This document shows positions 1 to 6,848 of a DNA stretch of 9,018 bases, piece after piece. The translations under genes were made by a program, and so were the position numbers. Origin of the DNA: Prevotellaceae bacterium (GTDB lineage Bacteria; Bacteroidota; Bacteroidia; Bacteroidales; Paludibacteraceae); the NCBI GenBank assembly GCA_031270425.1, contig JAISXQ010000132.1, positions 1 through 9,018 on the forward strand, given 5' to 3'. The notes below the pieces were generated by a model, which was not told the DNA's origin, ran no database searches, and saw only the letters and a list, made by a program, of their open reading frames with translations. Position 1 is the first letter of the stretch, and every line of letters starts with the position of its first letter.

Positions 1-510
1 GATTCACTCCTCTTTGTTGCGGGAGCCTTGGCGGCTTTACCCACAAATCATTTGAATGTGTTTTTGTTTGCAGGGATTATCATTATTGCCGCCGTATTGG
101 GCGATTCGGTAAATTTTGAGATCGGAAAATACTTCGGGGCTAAAATATTCGGCAATCCCGACTCCAAAATATTCAAGCAGACATACCTGCAAAAAACCCA
201 CGAATTTTACGAAAAACACGGAGGTAAAACCATTATTTTGGCGCGCTTTGTGCCTATCATACGGACTTTCGCCCCGTTTGTCGCCGGCATGGGACGCATG
301 ACCTACAAATACTTTATCACGCACAATATTATCGGCGGCATAATTTGGGTAACGTTGTTTATCTTCCTTGGATACTTTGTGGGTAATCTTTCCTGGGTGC
401 AAAATAATTTGAAATTTTTAATCGTAGCCATCATATTTGTTTCGTTGCTTCCTCCCTTTATTGAATATTTCAGAACAAAAAAACCTCAGAATACAGGAAA
501 ATCCCTTTGA
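1..510 (+). CDS. dedA: DedA-family inner-membrane protein, 5' truncated by window edge
   Basis: The open frame runs from base 1 to a TGA at 508-510 (169 codons visible), so the true start lies upstream. It begins [10 protein letters not shown], the middle of the family's (PG)DSLLF motif, and closely tracks what I recall of E. coli DedA (about 219 aa), so roughly 50 N-terminal residues are missing. Visible landmarks are [13 protein letters not shown], the YEKHGGKTI segment, and the conserved arginine motif [16 protein letters not shown] with both Arg residues, followed by two hydrophobic stretches ([19 protein letters not shown] and [16 protein letters not shown]) and a basic tail. DedA proteins are polytopic inner-membrane proteins of the SNARE-associated/VTT superfamily; some members are reported undecaprenyl-phosphate or phospholipid translocases. 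Which lipid this one handles cannot be told. An S41 peptidase gene follows after 35 bp on the same strand, probably in one transcript. The family call is firm; the symbol rests on similarity only. Confidence 0.93.
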   Translation, partial: DSLLFVAGALAALPTNHLNVFLFAGIIIIAAVLGDSVNFEIGKYFGAKIFGNPDSKIFKQTYLQKTHEFYEKHGGKTIILARFVPIIRTFAPFVAGMGRMTYKYFITHNIIGGIIWVTLFIFLGYFVGNLSWVQNNLKFLIVAIIFVSLLPPFIEYFRTKKPQNTGKSL

Positions 511-545
511 AGAGCTTTGGAGGAGCTGAATTTTTAATATTCTAT

Positions 546-2138
546 ATGAAAAATAAACATCTTGGAATCCTGTTCTTGAACTGCTGCTGGCTTATGGCTT
601 CCACCCTGCCGGCGCAGGGTTTTTCATCTTTGCAGCAGCGGAAAATACTGAATGTAATGTCTGCAATCTCGAATGTTTATGTAGATACGATAAACGAGAA
701 AAGCCTTACCGACGTGGCTATAACAGCCATGTTGAAAGAACTGGATCCACATTCTTCCTACATCCCGCAAAAGGAGGTGGAACGCGTGAACGAACCGCTC
801 GAAGGCAGTTTCGAGGGAATCGGAATCCAGTTTCAAATGTTCGAGGATACGCTTTTAGTGGTGCAAACTATTGCCGGATGTCCTGCCGAGAAAGTAGGAA
901 TCCTGCCGGGCGACCGTATTATTTATGTCGACGACGAACTTATCGCCGGCGGTAAAAAACAAAACTCGGATATTCTAAAACTGCTCCGCGGTCCGAAAGG
1001 GAGTGAAGTTACGGTAAAAATAAACCGCGGCGGCGAAAAAGACCTGTTGCTCTTCAAGATAATACGCGATAAAATTCCTGTTTACAGCGTCGACGCCCAC
1101 TATATGGCAGGAAAAGATATTGGCTACATCAAGATTAATAATTTCGGATCCAACACGCTCAGCGAGTACAAAAAAGCGATGGCGGACTTGCAGAAAAAAG
1201 GCATGAAACAGCTTGTTTTAGGTCTTCAAGGAAATGGCGGAGGTTATTTGAACGCCGCCGTCGAACTTGCCGACGAATTTTTAAGCCACGATAAAACGAT
1301 TGTATATACCCAAGGGCGGAACGACCCGAAAAAGGCGTTTTACTCCTCTTCTATCGGTAATTTTGAGAAAAACAAACTGGTTATTCTGGTGGACGAGTAT
1401 TCTGCGTCGGCAAGCGAAATTGTTTCCGGTGCTGTACAGGACTGGGACAGGGGCGTTATTGTGGGACGGCGCACTTTCGGTAAAGGGTTGGTTCAGCGCC
1501 AGTTGCCACTGATCGACGGCTCTATGCTCCGCCTTACAAGCGCGCGGTATTACACGCCGACCGGACGTTCCATTCAAAAACCCTACAAAGGGGTTGATTA
1601 CGAAAAAGACCTGTTGGAACGCTACAATCACGGCGAAATGCAACATATCGACAGCATCCGCTTCCCCGATTCGTTAAAGTATAAAACAGTAACATTGCAG
1701 CGGACGGTGTACGGTGGCGGCGGTATTATGCCTGATATTTTCGTGCCTATCGACACTGCCGGTTTCACGCGCTACCACCGCAGTTTGGTCAGCCGCGGCG
1801 TTATTAACAAGACCTACCTGCAATATCTGGACAAAAACAGAAACGCGCTGAAATCCGCGTATCCCACATTTGAAAAGTTTAGGGATACATACGAGCTAAG
1901 CGACGAATTGATGCAACTGTTGCGGAGTAAAGCGGACGCAGAAAATATAACTTTCGACGAAGCGCAGTACGCCGTGTCCGAAGCGCTTATCAAACTGCAA
2001 TTAACCGCTTTAATAGCCGGCGACTTGTGGACTACTTCCGAATATTATCAAATAATAGACCGGCAAAACGATTTATTGCAGCGAGCTGTGGAAATCCTGC
2101 AAACTCCCGGTGAATACGAACGGATATTATCGCCATAA
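546..2138 (+). CDS. S41-family C-terminal processing peptidase (CtpA-like) with PDZ domain
   Basis: A 530-aa periplasmic serine peptidase. I start it at the ATG at 546 because this gives a clean signal peptide: MKNKH basic end, hydrophobic core, then a probable cleavage after LPA (about residue 23). A longer frame from TTG at 507 would overlap the dedA stop and bury the signal. Layout: helical N-terminal region 25-85; PDZ domain about 88-173 (carboxylate-binding loop GIGIQF, later GILPGDRI and LLRGPKGSEVTVKI); S41 catalytic domain about 190-365 with LQGNGGGYLNAAVELADEFL. The Ser/Lys dyad is visible: S288 in SASASE and K313 in TFGKG, the 25-residue spacing known from E. coli Prc and plant CtpA. 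The C-terminal third (370-530) is helical and charged. Such enzymes trim or degrade periplasmic proteins from their C-terminus; the substrate is unknown. It lies 35 bp behind dedA, probably in the same operon. Confidence 0.94.
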   Translation: MKNKHLGILFLNCCWLMASTLPAQGFSSLQQRKILNVMSAISNVYVDTINEKSLTDVAITAMLKELDPHSSYIPQKEVERVNEPLEGSFEGIGIQFQMFEDTLLVVQTIAGCPAEKVGILPGDRIIYVDDELIAGGKKQNSDILKLLRGPKGSEVTVKINRGGEKDLLLFKIIRDKIPVYSVDAHYMAGKDIGYIKINNFGSNTLSEYKKAMADLQKKGMKQLVLGLQGNGGGYLNAAVELADEFLSHDKTIVYTQGRNDPKKAFYSSSIGNFEKNKLVILVDEYSASASEIVSGAVQDWDRGVIVGRRTFGKGLVQRQLPLIDGSMLRLTSARYYTPTGRSIQKPYKGVDYEKDLLERYNHGEMQHIDSIRFPDSLKYKTVTLQRTVYGGGGIMPDIFVPIDTAGFTRYHRSLVSRGVINKTYLQYLDKNRNALKSAYPTFEKFRDTYELSDELMQLLRSKADAENITFDEAQYAVSEALIKLQLTALIAGDLWTTSEYYQIIDRQNDLLQRAVEILQTPGEYERILSP

Positions 2139-2144
2139 AGAAGA

Positions 2145-2231
2145 GTTTGGAGTTTATAGTTTATAGTTTGGAGTTTATAGTAAGTTTATAGTTTGGAGTT
2201 TTCCCGATAGCTATCGGGATTATAGTTTGAG
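2145..2231 (+). repeat. Imperfect AT-rich intergenic repeat array between the S41 peptidase gene and pnuC
   Basis: GTTTGGAGTTTATAGT occurs at 2145-2160 and again at 2166-2181. A third partial copy (GTTTGGAGTTTT) starts at 2191 and is interrupted by the palindrome at 2202-2219. A last fragment, TATAGTTTGAG, ends at 2231. The unit spacings are 21, then 25 bases. The stretch has no coding potential of its own. TATAGTTTG recurs at 2162-2170, 2187-2195 and 2221-2229 and is close to, but one base longer than, the Bacteroidetes -7 box TAnnTTTG. From general knowledge, arrays of this composition are seen between genes in Bacteroidetes genomes, but I cannot check copy number here. Confidence 0.75.
2202..2219. 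repeat. Perfect 18-bp palindrome TCCCGATAGCTATCGGGA
   Basis: The two 9-base arms TCCCGATAG and CTATCGGGA are exact reverse complements. As RNA this can form a hairpin with a 7-bp stem and AGCT loop. It sits inside the repeat array, 7 bases before the TTG start of pnuC. It has no T-tract on either side, so a classical intrinsic terminator is doubtful. It might instead be a dispersed palindromic repeat, a protein-binding site, or a structure affecting translation of pnuC. The symmetry is seen directly; the function is unknown. Confidence 0.8.
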
Positions 2232-2862
2232 TATTAACGAATTAACGGAATACATACAGCAAAATTGGGTTGAAATATCGGGAGCCGTACTGAGTTTCAT
2301 CTACCTTTATTTTTCCATCAGGCAAAAAACCGCCTTATGGATAGTTGGTATTTTGTGTTCATCGCTCTACTTGGTCGTTTTTTTTCAAAGTAAATTCTAC
2401 GCCGAAGTAACATTACAGCTTTATTATCTTGCCGTAAGCATCTACGGCTGGATCAACTGGCGCTTTGGAAAGGACAAAGACAGCGGGGCGAGGCTTTCCG
2501 TAAAAAAGACAACAGCAAAGCAGGCGGCGGTTTTGAGCGCGATAATGCTCGTAGTATTCGGAGCCTATTATTATGCGCTGTCGCGTTTTACCGACTCTCC
2601 CTTACCTTTGGGCGACTCTTTCACCGTTGCCTTAGCCATTACCGCCACATGGATGCTGGCGCGGAAAATGCTCGAAAACTGGCTGTTGTTCATCGTTTCT
2701 AACGCTCTGTGTACCGGATTGTTTTTTTATAAGGAACTTTATCCTACCGCCGTATTATTTATCGTTTATACGCTGATGGCTGTGGTCGGCTATTTCCGTT
2801 GGAAAGCTGCGATGAAAAGGGCAGACGGAAAACAGTCCAAAAAAATCAGTAAAAAAAAGTAA
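2227..2862 (+). CDS. pnuC: PnuC-family vitamin/nucleoside transporter
   Basis: A 211-aa integral membrane protein of the PnuC family, facilitators for nicotinamide riboside or, in relatives, thiamine or riboflavin. Family marks: SFIYLYFSIRQKTALWIVGI near the N-terminus, FYAEVTLQLYYLAVSIYGWINW at about 57-78 containing the WxNW motif (WINW, 75-78), and the second-half helix with RKMLENWLLFIVSNA (146-160), then FFYKELYPTAVLFIVYTLMAVVGYFRW. About seven membrane segments are apparent, with a lysine-rich tail (KQSKKISKKK). The start is a TTG at 2227; going upstream the frame has no ATG before a TAG at 2164-2166, and the residues after TTG match where family members begin. No thiamine pyrophosphokinase or TonB receptor gene is adjacent and I see no TPP-riboswitch motif, so a thiamine role (PnuT) is not supported; the substrate remains open. 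It follows the S41 gene by 88 bp. Confidence 0.9.
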   Translation: MSINELTEYIQQNWVEISGAVLSFIYLYFSIRQKTALWIVGILCSSLYLVVFFQSKFYAEVTLQLYYLAVSIYGWINWRFGKDKDSGARLSVKKTTAKQAAVLSAIMLVVFGAYYYALSRFTDSPLPLGDSFTVALAITATWMLARKMLENWLLFIVSNALCTGLFFYKELYPTAVLFIVYTLMAVVGYFRWKAAMKRADGKQSKKISKKK

Positions 2863-2915
2863 AAATAGCCGAAGGGAAAAGAGCTTGGAGAGAGTGTGGA
2901 GTAATTTTTTTTATT

Positions 2916-2923
2916 TATCTTTG
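2916..2923 (+). promoter_or_regulatory. Bacteroidetes-type -7 box (TATCTTTG) for nhaA
   Basis: TATCTTTG matches the TAnnTTTG consensus recognised by the Bacteroidetes primary sigma factor. It lies 8 bases before the nhaA ATG at 2932. No convincing TTG-type -33 box is seen at the usual spacing; the nearest weak candidate is GTGTG around 2894-2898. Transcription from this box would begin at about 2927-2930, leaving a leader of only a few bases. Confidence 0.6.
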
Positions 2924-2931
2924 TCATCCAA

Positions 2932-4068
2932 ATGAAAAGATTAAAGATTATTTTGAAAGATGAAAAAACGGGAGGCGTCCTGCTCCTTTGCTGTACGCTT
3001 TTTTCGTTGCTGCTTGCCAATTCGGTATTTAGTGAAAGTTACGACGCGTTGTGGCATTTCCATATAGGCGGGCACTCGCTGTCGCATTGGATCAACGACG
3101 CTTTGATGGCTGTGTTTTTTTTGCTGGTTGGTCTGGAATTGGTGCGCGAAATGCACGAAGGCGAGTTGTCGTCGTTAAAAACAGCCATGCTGCCTTTTTC
3201 AGCGGCTTTGGGCGGGATGATTTTCCCTGCCTGTATTTACTTGCTGTTCAACGGCGGCAGCCCGACGCAATCCGGTTTCGGGATTCCGACGGCTACGGAT
3301 ATTGCTTTTGCATTAGGCGTTCTTTCGTTGCTGGGAAATCGCGTACCTCTCGCGCTTAAAGTCTTCCTGATGGCCTTAGCTGTAATCGACGATTTGGGAG
3401 CTATCGTTGTTATAGCGTTGTTCTATTCGTCGTCGCTCAACAGCTTGTACCTGGGGCTTGGTCTGGGCGTTTTTGCCTTGCTGCTCATTCTCAATAAGAA
3501 ATTCCATATAACGAATGTATTTGTATATATTGCCGGAGGTATTGCGTTGTGGTATTTTATTTTCAATTCCGGAATTCATGCCACCATTTCCGGCGTGTTG
3601 CTGGCTATTACCATTCCCATCGAAAAACGGAGCGAAACCTGCCTTTCGGCGCGTATGCAGCACGCGCTTCATATTCCGGTTCATTTTATTATCCTGCCCC
3701 TTTTTGCGTTAACCAATACGGCAATAAGCATTAAAGGCGATTTTGCTAATACGCTGCACGAACCTTTTGCCGCCGGCATTATGCTGGGATTGATTTTCGG
3801 AAAACCGCTCGGTATAATGTTATTTTCCTTTCTTTCGGTAAAAACGAAACTTTGTTCGCTTCCTTCGGGCGTGAAATGGAAACAACTATTCGGTGTCGGT
3901 TTGCTCGGCGGTGTCGGATTTACGATGTCGATATTTATTACCATGCTTGCTTTCGGCGATAATGCGCATTATACGGACGGAGCGAAACTGACCGTCCTGC
4001 TGTCGTCGCTTATAGCCGGTATTGCCGGTTTCCTTTGGTTGAAAGTTATATTGCGGAGCGCAAAATAG
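2932..4068 (+). CDS. nhaA: Na+/H+ antiporter NhaA
   Basis: A complete 378-aa NhaA, an inner-membrane antiporter expelling Na+ (or Li+) in exchange for protons, for pH and sodium homeostasis. It aligns by eye along its whole length with E. coli NhaA (388 aa). Signature residues are present: WINDALMAVFFLLVGLE (53-69), TATDIAFALGVLSLLGNRVPLALK with D123 (E. coli D133), the ion-binding pair D153-D154 in VIDDLGAI (E. coli D163-D164), H216 in SGIHATISG (E. coli pH-response H225), K291 in FGKPLGI (E. coli K300), and VGFTMSIFITMLAFG. The ATG at 2932 is favoured because MKRLKIILKDEKTGG matches the family's natural N-terminus. There is no visible Shine-Dalgarno sequence and a promoter box lies immediately upstream. 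It is separated from pnuC by 69 bp and converges with the methyltransferase gene. Confidence 0.97.
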   Translation: MKRLKIILKDEKTGGVLLLCCTLFSLLLANSVFSESYDALWHFHIGGHSLSHWINDALMAVFFLLVGLELVREMHEGELSSLKTAMLPFSAALGGMIFPACIYLLFNGGSPTQSGFGIPTATDIAFALGVLSLLGNRVPLALKVFLMALAVIDDLGAIVVIALFYSSSLNSLYLGLGLGVFALLLILNKKFHITNVFVYIAGGIALWYFIFNSGIHATISGVLLAITIPIEKRSETCLSARMQHALHIPVHFIILPLFALTNTAISIKGDFANTLHEPFAAGIMLGLIFGKPLGIMLFSFLSVKTKLCSLPSGVKWKQLFGVGLLGGVGFTMSIFITMLAFGDNAHYTDGAKLTVLLSSLIAGIAGFLWLKVILRSAK

Positions 4069-4076
4069 CGGAAGCG

Positions 4077-4095
4077 AGGCAAATGTTTGCTTTTT
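4077..4095 (+). terminator. Possible weak intrinsic terminator of nhaA
   Basis: GCAAATGTTTGC (4079-4090) is self-complementary and is followed by TTTTT (4091-4095), 11 bases after the nhaA stop. The stem is short (GCAA/TTGC with ATGT loop, extendable by G-T and A-T pairs), so this is a weak candidate. The 66-bp convergent gap must end transcripts from both sides; the other half holds more small stems (GCAAA/TTTGC at 4107-4117, GCG/CGC at 4116-4127) without a clear T-tract for the - strand. Confidence 0.4.
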
Positions 4096-4134
4096 ATCCT
4101 GCTGTTGCAAATTTTGCGCTTTTTCGCATTCCTT

Positions 4135-4923
4135 TTACTTTTTAAATATAATTAAATAAAATACGCCTGTCGTAAGAAAATCGCGAAGATACGGAATCGA
4201 AGCGATAATTTTCGATTGTTTCCGCACTTTCATATTGAATTTGTATTTGTAAATCGGATTGATGAAATAATAATCTTTGTCAATGATTTTGTATCCGGCG
4301 TTTTTTACAATTTTCTCGAAACGTTCGATAGAAATTCCGGTTTTTTTAATATCAAGAAGTCCGCCCGGCATTTCCCCAAACAGATCCAGAACCGCTTTGT
4401 ATGCCGGCGCCGGCAACAGATGAAAGTAGGGCAAACGCGATAAAAACTTACTCCGGCAAATTTGCTGATGTCCTCCGAAGGGCATTTGCCAGGGCGGGAA
4501 ACCGAAATAAACGGCGCCTCCCGGACGGAGTAAATCTTTGATTTTCTCCATAAGCCGTTCTTGATGCGGAATATGTTCGACAACGTCTTTCAGGACGATT
4601 AAATCAAACTTTCCGTTCAGTTCGGTCTCCGGGTCTATCAGGTAAATATCTTTGGGAACGATTATCAACTGTCCCGATTGGATATAATCTGCCAGTTTTT
4701 TTCTTGCAAAATTCAGGGAATAAGGTTCAATATCCACGCCGGCGCCCCGATAGCCGCGTTCTAAGAAAGCGGACAAAACGCCGCCTGTTCCGCAACCGAT
4801 TTCCAATACTCTGGCGTCGGGATTAAGCGCATACGTTTTTTCAATAAAAGGAATTACATATTGGTTGCAGTTTGTTTTCTGCATTCGGAAATACCGCTCG
4901 CTATCCTCATGAAAATCGTACAT
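4135..4923 (-). CDS. Class I SAM-dependent methyltransferase, substrate unknown
   Basis: A 262-aa protein with a Rossmann methyltransferase core. Motif I is VLEIGCGTGG at 39-48, the acidic residue that binds SAM ribose is probably D64 in GVDIEP, motif IV is FDLIVLKDVVEHI at 106-118, and LLRPGGAVYFGFPPW at 131-145 is the usual strand after the Rossmann helix. A conserved-looking segment FPPWQMPFGGHQQIC follows, resembling the GFPPW...GGHQQ region of many Bacteroidetes methyltransferases I recall near surface-polysaccharide genes. The C-terminal third is basic (YKYKFNMKVRKQSK) and ends in a hydrophobic stretch (TTGVFYLIIF), so peripheral membrane contact is possible. The acceptor could be a quinone, sugar, lipid or small molecule; nothing in the sequence decides. 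It is the last gene of the - strand run, 108 bp after oadB, and may be read through from that operon or have its own promoter; I see no clear TAnnTTTG. Confidence 0.85.
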   Translation of the reverse strand: MYDFHEDSERYFRMQKTNCNQYVIPFIEKTYALNPDARVLEIGCGTGGVLSAFLERGYRGAGVDIEPYSLNFARKKLADYIQSGQLIIVPKDIYLIDPETELNGKFDLIVLKDVVEHIPHQERLMEKIKDLLRPGGAVYFGFPPWQMPFGGHQQICRSKFLSRLPYFHLLPAPAYKAVLDLFGEMPGGLLDIKKTGISIERFEKIVKNAGYKIIDKDYYFINPIYKYKFNMKVRKQSKIIASIPYLRDFLTTGVFYLIIFKK

Positions 4924-4962
4924 CTGATTATTTTTTAAGCGATTAAAGTTGGAGGCTGTCCT

Positions 4963-5020
4963 GTTGGCGTAAACAACTGCTTCCCGCTAAGACGGGACAA
5001 GTAGCGCCTACGTAACAACT
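4963..5020. repeat. Hairpin-rich intergenic element with near-identical flanking direct repeats
   Basis: Three small inverted repeats sit in a row in the 108-bp oadB-methyltransferase spacer: GTTG/CAAC (4963-4966 with 4974-4977), TCCCG/CGGGA (4982-4986 with 4993-4997, loop CTAAGA) and GTAG/CTAC (5001-5004 with 5008-5011). The outer two overlap a direct repeat, CGTAAACAACT (4968-4978) and CGTAACAACT (5011-5020), which differs by one base. The element could be a dispersed palindromic repeat, a transcript-end structure for oadGB or an RNA processing site. There is no T-tract, so it does not look like a standard terminator. Confidence 0.5.
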
Positions 5021-5031
5021 ATGGTATTTCC

Positions 5032-6321
5032 TTAGCCCAGCATACTCAATAATATCCCTGCGGCAATGGCAGAGCCGATAACGCCCGCTACATTCGGTCC
5101 CATGGCGTGCATCAGCAGGAAATTGCCCGGGTCGGCTTTCTGTCCTTCCGATTGCGACACGCGGGCTGCCATCGGCACTGCCGAAACGCCCGCCGAACCG
5201 ATAAGCGGATTGATTTTGTTTTTGCTGAAAAGATTGATGAATTTTGCCAGCATCACGCCGCCCGCTGTTCCAAGACTGAACGCGGCAACGCCCAAAAACA
5301 TGATTTTCAGCGTCTGCGGGTTAAGGAAGTTGGCAGCCGTAGCGGTCGCTCCGACAGACGTTCCCAAAAATACGGTAACGATGTTCATCATTTCGTTTTG
5401 TACGGTTTTACTCAACCGTTCGGCTACGCCGCTTTCTTTCAGCAGGTTTCCGAACATCAGGCAGCCAATCAACGAAGTGGCGGCAGGCAATGCCAACGAC
5501 ACAAGCGCCGTTACGAATATTGGGAAGAGTATTTTTTGCGTGCGCGAAACCGGACGAAGTTGCGCCATTTTTATTTTCCGTTCTTTTTCTGTTGTCAGAA
5601 ACTTCATGATAGGCGGCTGAATAACAGGCACTAACGCCATATACGAGTACGCCGCCACCGCGATTGGTCCCAGCAAATGTGGTGCGAGTTTCGAGGTCAG
5701 GAAAATGGCGGTTGGTCCATCGGCGCCGCCGATGATGCCGATAGAGCCGGCTTCGTTGGGCAGAAAACCGAGCGCCACAGCGCCGATGTAAGTAGCAAAA
5801 ATTCCGAGTTGCGCCGCGCCGCCGAGTAGCAGCGATTTCGGATTGGCAATTAGGGGTCCAAAATCGGTCATCGCTCCGATGCCAATAAAAATCAGGCAGG
5901 GATATATGCCGAGTTTCACGCCCAGATAGATGACGTCGAGCAAACCGGTTTTTCCGGTAACAAAACCTTCCGAAAAATTACTCCAATGCACATGCCCGCC
6001 TTCAAAAAGCGATGCGTGGAACATATCCGCGCCCGGAAGGTTGGTCAGGAACATGCCGAAAGCGATAGGCAGCAGCAACAGCGGCTCAAATCCCTTTACA
6101 ATAGCCAAATAAATCAGCACAAACGAAATGACAAGCATCACGATTGTCTGCCACGTCAGGTTGGCAAAGCCCATTGTATGCACAAAATTCCAGAAACTGT
6201 CGGCGATGGATATATTTTCCTGCGAAACGGAAACTGTGGAAACGGCATCCTGAGCTGAAAGCGCGATTGCTCCGCCTGTTAAGAAGAGGAATACCAGCAA
6301 AAAATAAATTTTCTTTCTCAT
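5032..6321 (-). CDS. oadB: Na+-translocating decarboxylase beta subunit (OadB/MmdB type)
   Basis: A 429-aa membrane protein that couples decarboxylation of the carboxyl-biotin carrier to Na+ export in oxaloacetate, methylmalonyl-CoA or glutaconyl-CoA decarboxylases. The family body is unmistakable: [12 protein letters not shown] (78-89), [26 protein letters not shown] with D201, [18 protein letters not shown] with Y227, [18 protein letters not shown] with N371, G375, S380 and R387, and [22 protein letters not shown]. These line up with the residues I recall as functionally important in Klebsiella OadB (D203, Y229, N373, G377, S382, R389). Before the family body there is an extra segment of about 40 residues starting with a signal-peptide-like stretch ([14 protein letters not shown]...LSAQDA), and the loop after the first helices is shorter than in Klebsiella. 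The gene starts 7 bp after the oadG stop, so the two are almost certainly co-translated. Which acyl substrate is used depends on an alpha subunit not encoded here. Confidence 0.96.
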   Translation of the reverse strand: MRKKIYFLLVFLFLTGGAIALSAQDAVSTVSVSQENISIADSFWNFVHTMGFANLTWQTIVMLVISFVLIYLAIVKGFEPLLLLPIAFGMFLTNLPGADMFHASLFEGGHVHWSNFSEGFVTGKTGLLDVIYLGVKLGIYPCLIFIGIGAMTDFGPLIANPKSLLLGGAAQLGIFATYIGAVALGFLPNEAGSIGIIGGADGPTAIFLTSKLAPHLLGPIAVAAYSYMALVPVIQPPIMKFLTTEKERKIKMAQLRPVSRTQKILFPIFVTALVSLALPAATSLIGCLMFGNLLKESGVAERLSKTVQNEMMNIVTVFLGTSVGATATAANFLNPQTLKIMFLGVAAFSLGTAGGVMLAKFINLFSKNKINPLIGSAGVSAVPMAARVSQSEGQKADPGNFLLMHAMGPNVAGVIGSAIAAGILLSMLG

Positions 6322-6328
6322 TTGATCG

Positions 6329-6706
6329 TTATTTGTTCAAGGGCGTTATACCGTATATTTTTGAGTTCCATGGCGAGTAACGGCGTTCTATGCGCTTAAT
6401 TGTAATTATATTGCTTTCTTTGTCGTGTATTTCGTCGAAATAAAGAAATATTGCCGTCGAAATGGCGGCGAGGTCATCCTCTGAAATATCTCCGCCATTT
6501 GCACTATTTTTGTTACTAATTGAATCGACGGGATTCACTTTTACTGAAATTACTTCTTTTTTCTTGTTTTCCCTGTTCGCGGCGGACATTGTTTTTTCAA
6601 ATAATAGAAGTAAAAAAACAAGTAAAATCAGGATGACGAGTACCATTGCGAAACCGAAACCTACTACTACAAAGGTGTTTGACCAATTAATTGCCAATAA
6701 TTCCAT
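6329..6706 (-). CDS. oadG: Na+-translocating decarboxylase gamma subunit (OadG type)
   Basis: A 125-aa single-span membrane protein. I start it at MELLAINW (ATG at 6706-6704) rather than at an in-frame ATG 37 codons upstream, because the upstream residues (KLPFDKNMIFFFSNLYLFYNF) come from AT-rich leader DNA and the family body begins at MELL. One hydrophobic helix covers about 9-36, then a charged, low-complexity linker (39-75, many K/N/S), then a compact C-terminal part: [19 protein letters not shown] (77-95) and [12 protein letters not shown] (108-119). The latter two are typical of Bacteroidales gamma subunits. In the complex OadG anchors the carboxyltransferase (alpha) to OadB and helps assembly. 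oadB follows 7 bp downstream. It is the first gene of the - strand operon; an AT-rich leader lies upstream. Confidence 0.9.
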   Translation of the reverse strand: MELLAINWSNTFVVVGFGFAMVLVILILLVFLLLLFEKTMSAANRENKKKEVISVKVNPVDSISNKNSANGGDISEDDLAAISTAIFLYFDEIHDKESNIITIKRIERRYSPWNSKIYGITPLNK

Positions 6707-6761
6707 ACTCTTATTTAATATCGTAAGATTTTGAGTGTAAAAAATTTCGGTAAAATTATAA

Positions 6762-6769
6762 AAAAGATA
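6762..6769 (-). promoter_or_regulatory. Possible -7 box (TATCTTTT) for oadG-oadB
   Basis: On the - strand TATCTTTT matches seven of eight positions allowed by TAnnTTTG. It lies about 55 bases before the oadG ATG, which gives a plausible leader. No clear TTG -33 box is visible at 19-21 bases upstream, where the sequence is T-rich. The region is so AT-rich that a chance match is likely. Confidence 0.3.
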
Positions 6770-6848
6770 TAAGTTAGAGAAAAAAAAAATCATATTTTTA
6801 TCAAAAGGTAGTTTCAATAAGTGAATGAAAGGTCATGATTTTGTTAAT

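Noticed and set aside
507..545. TTG start at 507 for the S41 peptidase, giving a 543-aa protein overlapping the dedA stop
   Set aside because: The 13 extra residues would precede and hide a good signal peptide that starts at the ATG at 546; the longer start is only the first alternative codon in the frame.
2139..2226. TPP or other riboswitch upstream of pnuC
   Set aside because: Bacteroidetes PnuT transporters are often under TPP control, but the 88-bp spacer is only repeats and a palindrome; I see no CUGAGA-type conserved core.
5066..5634. Long + strand open frames of 184 and 175 codons opposite oadB
   Set aside because: They are antisense to a highly conserved gene, overlap each other in two frames and encode nothing recognisable; they are side effects of oadB codon usage.
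6707..6817. Longer oadG start adding 37 residues
   Set aside because: The added residues derive from very AT-rich leader DNA (Phe/Asn/Tyr/Leu-rich) and the family begins at MELL; the extension would also cover the likely promoter.
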